Part shown: positions 8,098 through 23,000 of the stretch, in pieces
Layout of the letters: each line of letters begins with the position of its first letter
Position numbering within the stretch: the stretch's first letter is position 1
Source of the DNA: Bradyrhizobium sp. CCGB12
GTDB lineage: Bacteria > Pseudomonadota > Alphaproteobacteria > Rhizobiales > Xanthobacteraceae
Assembly: GCF_024199845.1 (NCBI RefSeq)
Contig: NZ_JANADO010000001.1
Span: 3,968,001-4,032,000, forward strand
Direction: 5' to 3'
DNA: 64,000 nt
Position numbers and translations under genes: made by a program
The notes under the pieces: generated by a model
What the model saw: the letters and a program-made list of their open reading frames with translations, nothing else
What the model was told of the DNA's origin: nothing
Database searches by the model: none

Positions 8098-11000
8098 GCC
8101 TCTGCGAGACGGCCAATCGCCGGCTTCGCCGTCTCGATCGCCGCATCCTTCCAACCCGGACGCCCCGCACGCTGCCCCTTCTGGCGCAGCTTGCGCATGT
8201 CGCTGAGCCCCTCGATGTTGACCGCGGGGCCGGCGCCGATGGTCTCGACCGGACGCGGCGTCAGCAGCGCGTCGAGCCGCGCCTGGCCGGAGAGGCCCAG
8301 CAGGTAGAACGTCCCGCCGTCCTTCTTCGCGAGCCAAGTCTCGATGCTCTCATTGCCCTCGCCGTCGACCGAGATGTTGCGGATCATGCTGGCGCCGGTG
8401 AAGTCGTTGCAGCAGGTGTGGGTCGGCCCGTAATTGGTCACGGTCGCCGAGATGTCGCCGGTGTAGAACACCACATAGGCGTTGCTGACATTGGCGTTGC
8501 CGATCTGGCTCATCGTGAACACGCCGCCCGGCTGGTAGAGCTGGAGCGCGGGCCAATTGGACGGCGCTGGCGTACGGTTGTTGAGCAGCACCTGCGCGTT
8601 CGCGGTGGTGAGCATCAGCTGTCCCGGAACATAGCCGTTGACGATCGAGACGGCTGGCGCATCGGTCCAGAACGTCGCGTCCACCACCCTGAACTGGTTG
8701 ATGATGATGTGATCGGGGTCGATCGAGATGTTGGCGGACTTCGCGACGCCGCCGTTATGGCCGGTGACGTTCATGATCAGCGGGACCTGTGGCGTCGAGC
8801 GGATCTGCTCGCCCCTTACGTTGATCGTATCAGCCGCGAGGTCGAGCTCTTTCACGACGCTGACCCAGCCGATCGAGAGGTCACCCGGCGAGGTCAGCTT
8901 GATGACGTTGCCCCTAATGCGGTCGAGCGAGACCGGACCAGCCGAAACGAAGTGCGTATCGCCGTTGGCGGAGATCGATCCGCCGCGGATCGAACCAGCG
9001 TCGGAGCGCAGGTCAATGTCGCCGGCATCCCCCGGGATGCCCGTCGTGGTGAGCTGACTGAAGACGATGTCGTTCACGGCATGCAGGGTCTGCGAGCCAC
9101 CGCTCACGGCGGTGCCAAGCGTGATCGCACCCGTCGTCGCGGTGATGCCGAGCGTGCCGCCGACATTGAGATTGTCCCAATGGACGACGGTGCCTTGCAG
9201 CACGGCGTTGCCGGTCGAAGTCGTGAGGTTGTGACCGGTATTGGTCCCCGCCGCAATCAGCCTCGCCGAGCCGTTGGCCGTGACCGAGCCCAGCGTGGTC
9301 GTGCCGCCCGAGGTCACCGTCTGCGCCAGGATGAAGCCGTTGTCGGCGGCGACGTTGATATTGCCGACATCGCCGTTGATGCCCGTCGCCGTCAGTGCGT
9401 TGAAGATGACGTTGTCGTGGGCGTGGATGGTCTGCGTGCCCCCACTCTGCGCGGTCTGGAACGTGATGCTGCCCTGGCTCGCGGTCGCCCCCAGCGTCGT
9501 TCCGACATTGAGCGTATTCCAGTTGATCGGGCCGCCCGCGGTGAGCAAGCCCGAGCCGGTCGTCGCCGCGAGCGTGTTGCCGGTGATGGTCGTGGCGGCC
9601 AGCAGCGTCGCCGAGCCATGGGCCGACACTGAGCCCAGCGTGGTCGCGCCACCCGAGATCACCGTCTGCGCCAGGATGAAGCCGTTGTCGGCGGTGACGT
9701 TGATATTGCCGGCGTCGCCGGCATTGCCGGTGGCGACCAGCGAGTTGAACGTCACGTTCTGGGTGGCATGAACCGTCTGCGAGCCGCTGCTGTCGGCGGT
9801 GCCGATGACGATGCTGCCGTTGTTCGCGACCGCACTGAAGCTGCCGCTCGCGCCGGCCGCCGTGCCTGCCAGCACCTGATCGAGCGTCAGGCCGCCCGTG
9901 CCGATGATGTCCACGCTGCCCCTCGCTGCCGACAACAGGCTCGCCTCGGTGTCGGTGAGAACCTTGACGTAGATGTCACCGGCGCTCGCGCTGGCCGACA
10001 GCCGTGCGGCGCTGAGAACGAACCGGCTGGCCGCGTTGCCGATGCCGTTCGATGCACTCAGCGAAACTTCGGCGCCCGCGCCGGAGGCGACGAACTTGGT
10101 CTGTCCGTCGCCATTGTCGATGATCGCTCCGAGCGAGGCGACGCCGCCGGCGGTGACGATGATCGACGGCGCGTTCGAGGCCGCTGCATAGGACAGCGAC
10201 GAGTTCAGCTGGCCGATCGTCGCATCGCCGGTGGTGGTCACCGAGATCAGTCCGGCCGCATTGATGGCCGAATAGGCGCCCATCGACAGCGTCGCTGCGA
10301 CCAGCGTGACACCATTGGCGCTGCTGGTCGCAACCACCGGCGCCGCGCTGGTGCCGGCGGCAAAGGTCATGCCGCGGTTGGCGAGCAGCTGCATCAGGCC
10401 ACCGCTGGTGATGTCGGCATTGACGGTGAGCGCGCCGCGCGAAACGTTCAGCGTCAGAGCACCGCCGGCCGTCAGCGTCCCGGAGGTACTGCCGACCACG
10501 AGGTCGCCGGTGACCGCGAGGATGCTGAGGTCGCCGATGGCCGAGCCGGTCAGCGCGCCGGAGATGTTCACCTGGAGCGGCTGGAAGGCCGAGCCGTTGA
10601 AGCCGATATTGCCGCCGGCCCGCAAATCGAGGTCGGTGCCGAGGATGTGGATCGCGGTGCGGTCGGTGAAGCCGGCTTCGGCGTAGATGCTGCCGGTCGC
10701 GGCGAGCTGGATCGCATTGCCGGCGGAGATGTTGCCGAGGATGAGATCGCCGGTGGTCTGCTTCACATAGATGCCCTGCGCCGACGAGACCCGGTCGAGC
10801 TGGTCGTTGCCGGGGTCGGCGAACGCGATCTGGAGCGCGTTCGCGCTGGTACCGACATTGCCATGCTCGGCAATCAGGGTCAGGTTGCTGATGTCACCTG
10901 ATATCACCGGCCCGCTTGCATTGGCGGAGACGCTGGTGACGGCGTCGAGCTTGACGTCGCCGCGACCGGTCACCTCGATGCCGTTGGCCTGTGCCGCGGT

Positions 11001-14000
11001 GATCGGGCCGTAGTTGGCGGTGATGCCGCCGAGCGCGAGGCTGTTCTTGCTGCCGAGATAGATATTGGTCAGCGCCTTGGCCGAGATCGCGATCGGGTTG
11101 TCGACGACGACGAGGTTCTGCTGCGACAGGCTGACCGTATAGGTCGTGACATGGGTCGTCGGGTCCGTGACCGCACCGACGGTGAGCTGGCCGGGACCGG
11201 CTGTGGCGAGCAAGCCCCTCTGCTCCGGCGTCAGCGACGAGGAATCGACGCTGGTGAAGGTGAAGGTCTGGGGCGCGGCCGAATTGCCGACCGAGCCGCG
11301 CGGCGCGTAGAGCATGATCTGGTTGGCGCTGACATTGGCCACGACGTTCTCGTCGATCGGCGGCGGCGCCGCGCCGACGGCCGACGAGGAGACGGTGTAG
11401 GCGAGCTGGCTCTGCGTCCACTGCGAGCCCGCGGTGATGATGCCGTAGACCCGCTCGGTCGACGCCAGCGTGTAGGTGTAGCTCGCATTGTAGGCGTTGA
11501 GCGCCGTTTGCAGCGCCGTGTTGCTCGGCATGCGCTGATTGGCTGTCGAAACGCCGTCGAACAGCTTGGTGAACAGGGTTGTCGACAACGAGCTGCCGAA
11601 CAGCGTCCCGAGCGGGTCCGCGGGCGCGGTGCCGAGCAAGGTCGTCAGCGAGCTCTTGAGCTCGTCGGTGGTGATCTGGCCAAGCAGGAATTGATCCCTC
11701 AGGAACCGCGTCGTGGCCTCGTTCTTCATCTGCGTCGTCGTGACGTCGGCGGGATCGATGCCCAGCTTGGCAGCCACCTGCGCCCGCAGCACCGTCAGCC
11801 CCACCGAGGTCGGGTTGTAGGTGCTGCCGTTCGGGAATGCGATGTTCTTGAGCTGGAAGTAGTCGTTGTAGGCCGACGTCACCATCGACTGGTAGCTGTT
11901 GACGGCATTGGTGGCGGCGTTGCCGCTGAGCAGGTCGAGACTGGTCCAGACGTCCTGAAGATGCTGGCTCTGCGCCTGGGTGAGACCAACCACTGCCCGT
12001 CCGTTCAGGATGCTGGCTTGGTTGCCGTCGGACCCGGCCGCCTCCAGGAAGACCGGGCCGCCGGTCGACTGGATCGTGCCAAGGCGCAAATCACCCTTGG
12101 ACTGGACGATGTAGGTGCCGGTGGCCGAAGTGCTGTCGAGAACACCGCCGTCGACAGTGCCGTCGGCCTGCGTCGTGCCCGTCGCCTGGATCACCAGTGG
12201 ATTGATGTTGGTCAGGGTGGTCGCACCGTTGACGACGCTGCTCGTCGCGCCGATCGCGCCGCCGGTGGAATTGATCTCGATGTTCTTGCCGATCACGACG
12301 GGGTTCGCGGCGTTATAGGGGGCCGCCGAGTTGATGTCGCCGGTCGCCGAGAGGAAGACGCTGCCCTGCGGCGTGGCGCCTGCCGAATTCACCTTCACCT
12401 GGTTGATCGACAGCGCCCCAACGGCCGCGATCGCAATGTCATGATCGATCGAGCTGGCGGTGAGATTGCCACCGTAGACCTGCACCTGGACGGGAACGCC
12501 GTTTGCGCCGAGCGAGCCGATGCCGCCATCCGCCGACAGCGTCACGCTCTTGCCCGAGATCATCGGGTTGTTCGCGTTCGGGGCGGACGTGATGGCCGAA
12601 TTGGCACCGGTGGCGGTGACCGTCGTCGACCCCGAGAGGTTGTTGATCGGCCCGTTGATGACGATGCCGGAGTTCGAGCTCACGCTCACCGTGCTGGCGC
12701 CACCGCCGCTGAACTGGATGTTGATCGGGTTCGACGCCTTGACCGTATTGGTCAGCGTCAGGGTCAGGTGATCGTAGATCTGCTGATACCAGTTATATTG
12801 GGCGTCCGCGCCGCAGCACTTCTCGGGATGAGTGTTGCCGCCGGCATTGTGATAGCCGCCGGTCGCGGTGATGACTTCCTGGAAGTTCGCGGTCTGCAAT
12901 TGCCCGGTATTGCCGCCGCCGCCCGTGGCCTGCATCACGTTCTCGACCAGGCTGATGGTGCGGGTCCAGTTCTCTCCTTGCGCGCTCGGCGTGTAATGCC
13001 AGCCATAGTCGAACTGCGTGCTGGTCGCCGGACGATCGAGCGTCGCCGTGTCGACCCACTGGTAGTACATGTTGGGCTTCACCGCGTACTGGATGTTCGC
13101 CGTGCCGCTGAGGCCGGCCAGCATCGAGGCGGTGTACGCGCTCGCGTTGACGCCGCTCGTCCTATACGTCGACACCTGCTGGGCGCCCGCAGCGGAGGGA
13201 TTGTAGACGTACCAGGTTGTCTGCTGCTGGAGCTGATCGACGATCTGGATCACGCTGGGCGCGCTGACGCCGGTGTTGATGGTATTGGTGACGAGCTGGA
13301 GCCCGGTTGAGTTGTTGACCGTGATCGAGCCGGCACCACCCTTGACCGCAATCGTGCCCTGGGCAGTACCGTCGGTCGAGGTCGAGATGATCTTGCCGTT
13401 CAGATAGACGTAGCCGCCCGAGCCCTGCACCACGCCGTTGACGAGGATCTGGTCGGTGAGCGCGTTGTACCTCACGCCGATCTTGATATCGCTGGCGACC
13501 AGCGGCGCCGCAGCGGCGGTGATGTCGTAGTAGCTGCCGTTGCGCGCATTGGCCTGGGCCTGGGCAAAGGCCGCGCTGTCGCTCTTGAGGCTGTTGATGG
13601 CGGACAACGCACCGCCGCCGATGTCGACCGAGTAATTGCTGCTCGTGCCGCTCTGAATGAGGCCGTTGACGTTGATGACACCCGCCGAGATGATGATCGC
13701 CTGGCCGAGAATGAAGGGCGCGTTCGCGGGGTTTTGGTACCCCGAAGGCGTGGTCGAGGACCAGTTCGTGCTGGCGTTGGTGTTCGCAGTCCTCGGCGTG
13801 ATCACGTCGTTCTGGATGTTGACGACCTGGAAATAGGCCGAGCATCCCGAGCAATTGAACGGAGAATAATATGTGGCCGTGTGATTCGTGGTGACAGTGT
13901 TGCCCTGGGCATCCGTGGACGTCGTGGTGTAGTCATAGGTCGTGTTGCTGTAGACGCCTTGGCCCGTATAGGTATTCCGCTCCCACGGCGCCGTTGAGAT

Positions 14001-17000
14001 GGTCTGAACCGTCGGTCCTTCCATCGCCGCGAGGGTGGCGGTGCTGCCCACGCTGCCGGCATTGGGATTGCCGCCACCGGGCGCGCCAGATCCCATCGGC
14101 AGGAAGATCGCCGAATAGAGCGACAGGCCGTCGTAATACGTCATCAGCATGCGCGCGGTGAAGATCGTGCTGTTGGCCGCCGTTTGCTGAACGCCCGTAT
14201 TGCCGTCGACGCAGCAGTAATAGAAATACGGGTGGTTGCCGCCCGCGCCGATATGCGGGCTGGTCGCGTAGTCGCCATAGGCGCCGAGATAGGTCGCCGC
14301 CGCCATCACCGCCGTCAGCGTGTCGTTGTCGGCTGGCTTGTACTGAACACCGGCCCATTGCGCGGTGACATCGTGGTTGGAGTTGTAGAAGCTGCCGAGA
14401 CCGCCGAGGAAGACGAACGAGCCGTTGGGCGCCACCATCTGGATGGTCGCGGCGTTGAGCGACTGCGAGGCGACGATGCTGCCGAGATTGTTGGTGATCT
14501 TGAGCAGACCACCCTCGTTGGTGACGATGCCGTCGAAGTAGATGTCGGGCTTGCGGGTCAGCTGGTTACCGTTGCCGTCGACGCCGAGCCCGCTGTCGGG
14601 ATCGACGCGGTTGTAGGTCGCCGAAATGTCGATGATCGGCGTCGCGCTCGGCGTGGCGGTGAAGGTCACGTTGGAATGCGAATCCGGATCGACATGGTCG
14701 ATCTGGCGATAGGTGATGTTACCGCCGGTCACGTTGGTGACCGTGAGGTTCGCGAAGTCCATGAAGTCGAGGCCGCGGTTCTCGACCTTGATCAGCGGCG
14801 AGCCGCGCGCGATGACCGCTGGCGCCGAGTGACCGGCGAGGCTGTTTCCGGTCAACTTCTGCGCCAGGATCGAGACGTTGCCAGCGGACACCAGCATGTC
14901 GCCGAACGCGAAGGCGGCGCCGGGGGCGTTGGAGGTATACGGCACCTGCTGGATCAACGCGTTGATCTGACGCTGGACGTCGCCGGTCGGGTCGGCGCCG
15001 GACGGCGCCATCGTGGTGGGATTTGCGGTCGTCGATGTCGCGAGCTGGGTCCGGATCTGCGTATCGGTCAGGCCGGTCAGGGTGACGAGCTGGTTGACGA
15101 TGTTATCGTAGGGATTGAAGCTGCCGACGGTGGTGTACTGCACCGTCTGGTGGTTCCAGCTCTTCACCGGGCTGAAATGATCGACGTCGGAGACGTATTC
15201 CAGGTTGGGTGACAGCGAAGAGTAAGGGCTCGTCGTACTCAGGGTCGGCGCGCTTGCACCGAGATCGATCGTGATGGTCACGTCGTTGTTGATGCCCGCC
15301 ACCACCAGGCCGTTGAGCGCGACGTCGCCGGTTCCGCTGGTGTGGCTGTGGTTGTCGCTGTTCTTGGCGCTGAAGATGTCCAGATACGGATTGTAGTTGC
15401 TGCCGTTACCGGACGCGGTCACCTGCCCCTGCGTTGCGCCCAGGTAGATGTCGCGGACACCGAGCACACGCGAGCCGTCGGAGAGCGTCAGGGTGCTGTC
15501 GCCGCCGGCATTGGCCGTGCCGCGGTAGAGGGTCGAGATCGGAATGGCGGTATTGTTGTAGACGACCGTCGTTGCCGTCGCCTGTATGCTGCTGAAGGTG
15601 ATGGTATCGCCGGACATGCCAGCAAAGATGTTGATGTCGCGCCAGGCCTCGATCGTCGTGCCGCTGTCGACGGTGACGTCCTGGTTGGCGTGGACCCAGC
15701 TGTTGGTGCTGGCGCCAACGCCCGCGATCGCGCCGTAGAGGCTGGCATTGGCATTGTTGGACGCGGCCATCGTCGCAGCCGTGCCGATGAATATCTTGCC
15801 GACGCTGAACAGCTCCCGGGCATGGATGTTGACCGCGAGCGTGGCGTTCGCCGTCATGTTGGATTCGGCGCCGCCGCCGGCGAAGAAACTGGCCGTGGCG
15901 AGGCTCGCTGTGTCCCGTGTGTTCAGCGTGTTGTAGGCCTCGATGTCGATCACGCCGATCGACGTGCGCGGGTCACCGTTGAGGCTCAGGATCGTCCCGG
16001 CGCCGATATTGGTGGTGACGGTCTGGGTGACCGTGGAATCACTCAGCGCAGCCGCACCCGAGAACGAACCGCCGGAGCCCGAACGCGCGCCGCCACCGGC
16101 CTGGTTCACGTTATCTTTGGAGGTGACGATCATGTCGCCGCCATCCGAGTTGATGATCAGATGGGTTCCGATCTCGGCAGTGGTGGTCGAGTTGACGTCG
16201 TTCTGCGCCTTGCCGGCGGAGACGCCGGCCGTGGACGCCTGGAAGGCGTCGCCGCTCGCAGCATAGTTGGTGGTGTGCTCCGCCGCTATCTTGAGGCCGC
16301 CGAAATAGAGCGTGTCATCCGTCGTGCCGCCATCGAACCGCGCGTCGGTCACGGCGGTCGAGCTGGTCGTGGCTACCGCAGCCGCACCGGCATAGGTGCC
16401 GCCCGCGCCGACCGTCGCGTTGGAGACATTGGTATCCGTGCCGGTCGCCGTGATCTGGAGGATGCCGGTGTAGTTGGTATGATTGAGGTTATCCATGTCC
16501 GCGGGCGCACCCAGATAGGCGTAGGTGTGCGCGCTTGACGACGTCTGGGCGACGGTCGCGCCCAGTGCCAGGAACCCGGTCGAGAGGCCGGTCGCCTCGG
16601 CGTATTGAGCACTGTCGTTTTGAGCTGCAATGACGATATCGGCGTTGGGAAGCTCGATCCCCGTTCCGCCGTACGCGCTGACCGTCGCGTTCTCGGATGC
16701 CTTGGCGTAGCTACCCTGCGCGCCGATCAGCGAGCCGCCGCCGCCTGCGAGTGCCCAAGCGTAGGTCGTCGTGCCGCCAGCCGGTACCAACGCCATGGCG
16801 GTCACGGCCAGCGCACCGCCCGAGAAGGTGACGTCGTTGCCGACATCGGCCGTAACCGTGGCTCCGACCGTCGACTGGGCGATGGCAACGCCGACAGCGC
16901 CGCCGCCAACCGAGACACCGATCGCGCTGCTCGAAAGATTCGGCGTGATCGATGCCGACACCAGCGTGCCGACGCCGGTTGCGGATGTGGTGATCGAGGC

Positions 17001-20000
17001 GCCGGAGCCGATCTCCGCCAGCACGGTCGAGCTCTCGGTCGCCTCCGCATCCGCGCCGACGCCGGCGAGGATACCGCCGCCGAGCGCCGTTGCCGTCGTT
17101 GACAATGTGCCGGCGCCACCTGCCCCAACCGCCAGCGTCGAAACATTGACCGTGGCGTCGTCCAGAACCTTCGCCGCGACGGAGCTCGACCGTCCGGCCG
17201 TTGCGACCGAAGCGCCGACCGCTGCGGCGCCGGCGGTAACGCCGCCCGTGAAGACGACCTGGGTCGAGGAGTCCTGCGCCATGACCGCGACGCCGGTGCC
17301 GCCCGTGCCGGTGACTTGGCCGCCGAGCTGGGCCGTCACGGTATTGGCGACATTGCCGACCGCCACGGCCGCCTGCGCGCCGAAGTAAAGCGCCGCGCCG
17401 CCCGCGATCGCCTCGGTGTCGATGGTCTTGCCGCCATAAGGTCCGGTGCTGGCGTCCTTGACGACCGCCGCAACGGTCACGGACGGCGCGGACACGATCG
17501 CGCTCAGATTGGCCAGCACGCTGCTGTCGACGCTGGTGTAGCCGATGCCAGCCCCGATACCGACGTTCTTCGCGAAGCCCGCACCGAGCAGATACATCTT
17601 GGCCGCGTTGGCGCTGGTGGCGGCGACATGGACCTCGGAGCCGGTGACGTTGCCGCCTGCGATTTGCGCGGTGACGCCGTCGTTGCCGCCGGTCAGGACG
17701 GTGCTGACGTCGTAGGTCGAGGTCACGTTGGCGTTGTTCGGATTGCCGGCGGTGCCGCTCGCGACCGCGTTGCTGCCATGCGTGTTATTGGTGCCGTTGT
17801 TCACGGACGCGATCGTACCGTTGCCACCCTGGTTGAGCTGGCCGGTCTGCTGCCCCTGCGTATCTGGATCGGCAGTGTTGGTGCCGATGATGATGACACC
17901 GACGGTCGCACCGATGCCGACGCTGCCGCCGATGCCGGCCGTCACCGCGTAGGACAGCACTTCCTTGGTGCTGAGCGCATTGACGTTGATCGCGCCTGAT
18001 GAATTCAGGTTGCTGTTGCGGCTTTCCGCAATGGTCTGGCTCTTGAAGACGATGATGTTGGCGGCCGCGCCGACGCCAACCCCTGCGCCGCTGGCGCCGA
18101 CCGCAAGCGCGCCGGCGATCTCCTTGATCGCCACGTCCTCGTTGGCGTTGATGGTGACCGCACCGGCCGCACCGCCCGTCACCGATTGCAGCGTGGTGTC
18201 GTAAACGCCGGCGATGGTGGTGTTGTTGGCAATCTCGATGTTGGCCATGCCGGCGATCGCGGCCGTCCCGGTCGAGAGCGCCCCGCCAATCGCATAGGCC
18301 TCGAAGCGGTTCTTGGTGTTGGCCTCGACGTCGAGCGCACCGCTCAAATTGAGCGCGGTCGTGTGCGCCGCGCCATTACCCTGATAGTGGAACTCGTCGC
18401 CGACATAGGCCTCGGTCCGGTTCGAGGAGACCTGGACCAGGAACGCCGCGCCGATCGCGGCCTGGCTGCCATAGGCGCCCGACCCATTCGCGGAGAAGAT
18501 GCCCGTGTTGTTGGTGGCGTTCACCATCAGTGACGCCGCCGTCAGCGCGCCACCGTCGACATAGGCTTCCGTCGTCGCCTGGAACACGTTCAGCCCGACC
18601 GAGCCGGTGTTGAAGCCAACAGCGATCGAGGACGCATCCTGTTCGGCATTGGCCTTCACGGTGACGGCGCCGACCGTCGGGCTCGACGACTGCACGCCAC
18701 CGACCGTCGCATTGGTAATGTAGGCGAACGTACCGCGCCGCATCGTGGTGCTGATGATGGTGGCGCCGCCGCCGCCATTGCCGGTGGGCGGGACGATGCC
18801 GGCGCCGAACGCGCCAGAATAGGAGAAGCTCGACGCGGCGACCTCGATCTGCGGCGCCAGCGTCGACGAGGTCAGGCGGGTGTCAATGGCCGCGCTGTCG
18901 ATATAGGCCTGGGTCGTCCCGCTCATCACATTGGTGATCGGGTTGATCATGATGGCGATGCCGCTGCTCGCGGCGAGCGAGGCAACGTTGGTCACGACCG
19001 CCTGATGCGAGCTCGCGACCACGGCAAGGCCGCGCACGGTATCCTGATTCTCGGACAGATCGGGCGTAGCGTCGCTCGGCGCGTGGGCGGTGCCGAGATC
19101 GAAGGCATGCACGAGCGTGCCGTTGTTGACCGACAGCGTATCGGTCGAGCTGGTGCCGAGTGCATCGACCTTGGTGTTCGCCCCGCTGATATAAGCGGCC
19201 GTGGTCCCGGTGATCTGGTTGGTCACCAGCGAACCCGCACCGCCGGCCGCACCCTTGCTGATCGACACCGCCCCGGCGAACACGGCCGCCTTGTCGTTGT
19301 TGCCGGCGATCACGGCAACGTTGTTGGTCGCGGTGACGTCGGCGCCATTGACGCCGTTGGCACCGGCCGCCGTGATGCTGGCGGTGACGTTGGTTCCCAT
19401 CAGATTGGTGGCGACCGAGCCGGCCAGGCCGACCTGCGAGGACATCGCGACACCGACGGCGACGGTCGAGATGCCAGCGTTCGAGTTCGCGCCGACCCCG
19501 ACATTGCCCGAGGCGACCAGCTTGGAGCCGGTGACGCCGGCGCTGACATTGTTGGCGATGCTGCTGTAGACGAGCGCCAGACCCGCGGCGCTTCCCTGCG
19601 TCGAGGCCCCGGCAACGGCGGCGGTTCCGGTAATGCTGGAATTATCGGTCGCGGTGACGGAAATATTGTGGCCCGAGACGGATGATTGCGACGCGCTGGA
19701 CTGGCCGTTGCCGATGGACGCCGACACCGTATTGGCGATCGAGCTGATCGTGGTGCCGCCGACGCCCGCAAACTGTCCGGTCGCCAGGCCAAAGCCGATC
19801 GTGACCGCCTGGATCTTCGTGGTGTCCTGCGCGCTGACGCTGACATTGCCGTTGGACGTTGCGGCCGCCATCAGCACGTTGGCGATATAGGCCGAATGCG
19901 TCGTCGCGATAGTGTTGTAGATCAGCGAGGCGCCGACGTTGTTCTTGCCGGCCTGGATGGTACCTGCAACGGAGACGATGCTGGCCCCCGGCCCGTTGGC

Positions 20001-23000
20001 CACGCCGTCGTTGAGTGCCGCTGCGCTGAAATCGACGCAGTTCTGCCCGCCCGTTCCGCCGGCCGCCGTGCAGGTGTCCGAGGCGAGATGGTTGTTGTTC
20101 GACTTCTTGACGAGGTTGCCGAGCGCCGTATCCAGCGACGCCACCGCGCCGCTGTCCGCCAGCACCGTCACGCGCCCGACATTGATGTTCACCGTGGAGT
20201 TGCTGTTGATATAGGCCGTCGTGGTCGGCGTGATCTCACCGACGACGATCGCGCCGGCAAGTCCGTTGGCCCCTGCCCCGCCCGAGGCCGCACCGGACGC
20301 GATCACGGATGCGCTGTCGGCCAGCACCAGCAGGCTGTCGTAATTCGAGATCGACGAGCTGAGGATATGCGCGTCCGTGGCCTTGCCGTCCACGGGATCG
20401 CCGATCGAGGCATAGGTCAGCGCGATGCCGATGCCGACCTTGCCGCCGGACATGTAGAGCGAGCCGCCACCGATCGCGATGTTGGTGGTCTGGTAGGCAT
20501 CGACCTCGAGCGCGCGGTTGACCCCCGTCGCCTGGCCCGTGATGGTCGAGCTCTGGATGTAGGCATTAGCGCTGTCCGTCATGATGCCGACGGACGCCGA
20601 CAGAGCGGCCGCATTGGCCGATGTTCCACCCGCGACGCCGAGGGCGACCACGGTCTCCGAGCCGCCATTGAGCGCCTGCACCGTCAGCGAACTCTGGTTC
20701 TGCATCGTGGTGCCGTAGATATAGGCGAGCGTGGCATTGTTGGACATCGCCGCCGCGATGGCGCCGCCGATCGCGGCCCCCTGCGCCGACGCCCCCGACA
20801 TGTTGGCCGCGGCAGAGCCGGAGCCGTTGCTGAGGATCGTATCGTTGAGGGCCTGCACGACGGTGTTCGTATTCACCGCAGTGGCCGTAGTGAACTTGTT
20901 GACCGACGCGTTCTTGATATAGGCGCTGGTCCCGAACGAAACGTCGGTCACCGACGAGCTGCCCGCCAGATCCAGACTGAAGCCGCTCGTGCTCGATCCC
21001 GAGGTCGAGCTAATCTTGTTCGCAGCCAACGCAATCCCGGCCGGCCCGCCGGTCGCAGCGGCACCGGCAGCGTTCGCCTTGTCGGCGAAGTTGGACAATG
21101 ACGGCTCGGTAATCGACGCCGCGACTGCGGCCGCCGTGATCCGGCCCGAAGTGGTGGCGCTGACCGCAAGGTTGTCGGCGTTGACCGAGCCGCTTCCGCC
21201 GCTGTTGCCGGCAAACGGATCGTTGGTGCTGAACGGACCGGGCCGGATGTCGGAATGATTGTCGCCGATATAGGCGGACGTATCGACATTCGCGCCCATA
21301 TAGGCCACGGACAAGCCGACGGCCGAACCGCCGCCGACATTGACCGCGCCGGCAATCGTCACGACCGACAGATCCTGCTGCGCCAGGATGCCGACGGTCG
21401 GAGAAAAGACGCTGGCCTGGCTCGAGATCGACGCGTGGGTCGTGTTGTTGAGGAAGCCGAGCGAGGTGATGCCGTTCAACGCCAGCGTACCGGCGGCCTT
21501 TCCGGACGACGGCGCTACCGCGACGAACTGGTCCGAGGTGATCGCGTTGACGGCGATGTCGTCCGCCGCCCGCACCGTTGCGCGGTCCGAAATGCCGGCG
21601 ATGGTGCTGGTGTTAAACTGGACGAAATTGAGCGAACCGCCGATCGAGGAACCGCCGGACGTATTGCCGGGCAGGAAGCCGAGCGTGCCGACGTTGCCGG
21701 CGGCATCGATCGACGCCGTCGTCGTCGTCGCCGCGACCTGGATGCTGGCGTCGTAGGTGCGGACGTCACCATTGTTCACCGTCGCGGACCAGCTGCTGCC
21801 GCAGGCCGCGGTGGTGCAGGTCGCGGTCAGGCTGGCGCCGCCGGCCACCCATGCCGTCGTGTTGTTGTTCACGACGAAATGGTTCATCGAGCCGGCGAGA
21901 CCGATCACATCGCCCGCGTCGGCCGTGGCGTTGGCATAGCTCGTCAGGATATTGCCGCCGACGCCGAGATTGCCGTTGAGGTGGCTCAGGACCTCGGTCA
22001 GTCCGTCCCACTTCAACCAGGTGTTGGTGATCGGCATCCAGGTGTTGGCGTCGACCGCGATGTTGGCCGCGTTGACGGTGGTGCCGCCGCCGATATAGGC
22101 GTTCGAATTGTGGTTGAAATTGCCCCAGGCGACCGCCGCACTGATCGCGACGCCCTCACCAGTCGTGGCGTCCTTGGTGATTGCGGCGGCCGTCGCATTG
22201 CTGCGCACGCCCCGGTCGATGACGGTGCTGACGACGGCGACGTTGCCGCTCACATAAAGGCTGGGCGCGCCGCCGTTTGGATTCTGATCGATCGAAGCCG
22301 TCGCGTTTTCGGTGCTGTTGGCCAGCGACAGCGCGCCGGCGGCCTTGAAATTGAAGTTCACCGGCATCAGCGGGACCATATGCTGAGCGATCAGCGAACC
22401 CGGGCTGGCGGTGGAGACCATGAAATCCTGGATCGCACCGATCAAGGCCGGCGTACCGACAATGGTCGATGCCATGGTCGAGTTGCTCGTCGTGTTCGAC
22501 GTTGCCTCGACCATGACCGAGCCGTTCATCCTGGACGACGCGCTGGTGCCAAGCGACGCGCCCAGCTTCGCGGTTGCCGACGTTGTCACGTCGCTGATGG
22601 CGAGCGCTCCGCCGGTGCCGCCGCTCGCGGCCGGCGTGCTCAGCGCAACCGACGTGGCCCCGGTCGAGAACGAGTTGTTGTTGATCGCACGCAGCGTCAG
22701 TGAGTTGCCGGATGCATTCACGGTGCCGACAGAAAGGTTCGCGCCGGTCGCAACATTGGCCGTGGTCGAGACCGAGCCGGTGGAATAGGCCACCGTCTCG
22801 ACGAACTGCGCGCTGGAGGTCGCCGCGACCGCGGAGACGGCCAACGTGGCATCGTTGGTGGCGTGGATTGCGAGGTTGCCGCCCGCGCTGATGGTGGCGC
22901 CGGAAGCGACATTGGTGGTGACGTTGCCGTCGATCTTACCGACGACCGCGGAGGCGCCGATCGGCGAGCCGCCGAGCAAGGTGCTGGCAATCGCCGGATC

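Noticed and set aside
6487..8307. 606-residue open frame on the plus strand across tpsB
   Set aside because: It is antisense to the well-supported transporter gene and its translation is low-complexity Arg/Asp/Val/Gly, typical of high-GC antisense frames.
8097..8337. Upstream extension of the tpsB frame to 8337
   Set aside because: The extra 80 residues lie in the coding region of tpsA, are Arg/Ala-rich and precede a normal signal peptide at 8097.
11151..13310. 719-residue plus-strand frame inside the adhesin gene (and several similar ones from 8418 to 24269)
   Set aside because: These are antisense frames created by the codon bias of the giant adhesin gene. They show no domains and have Arg/Gly/Asp-rich composition.
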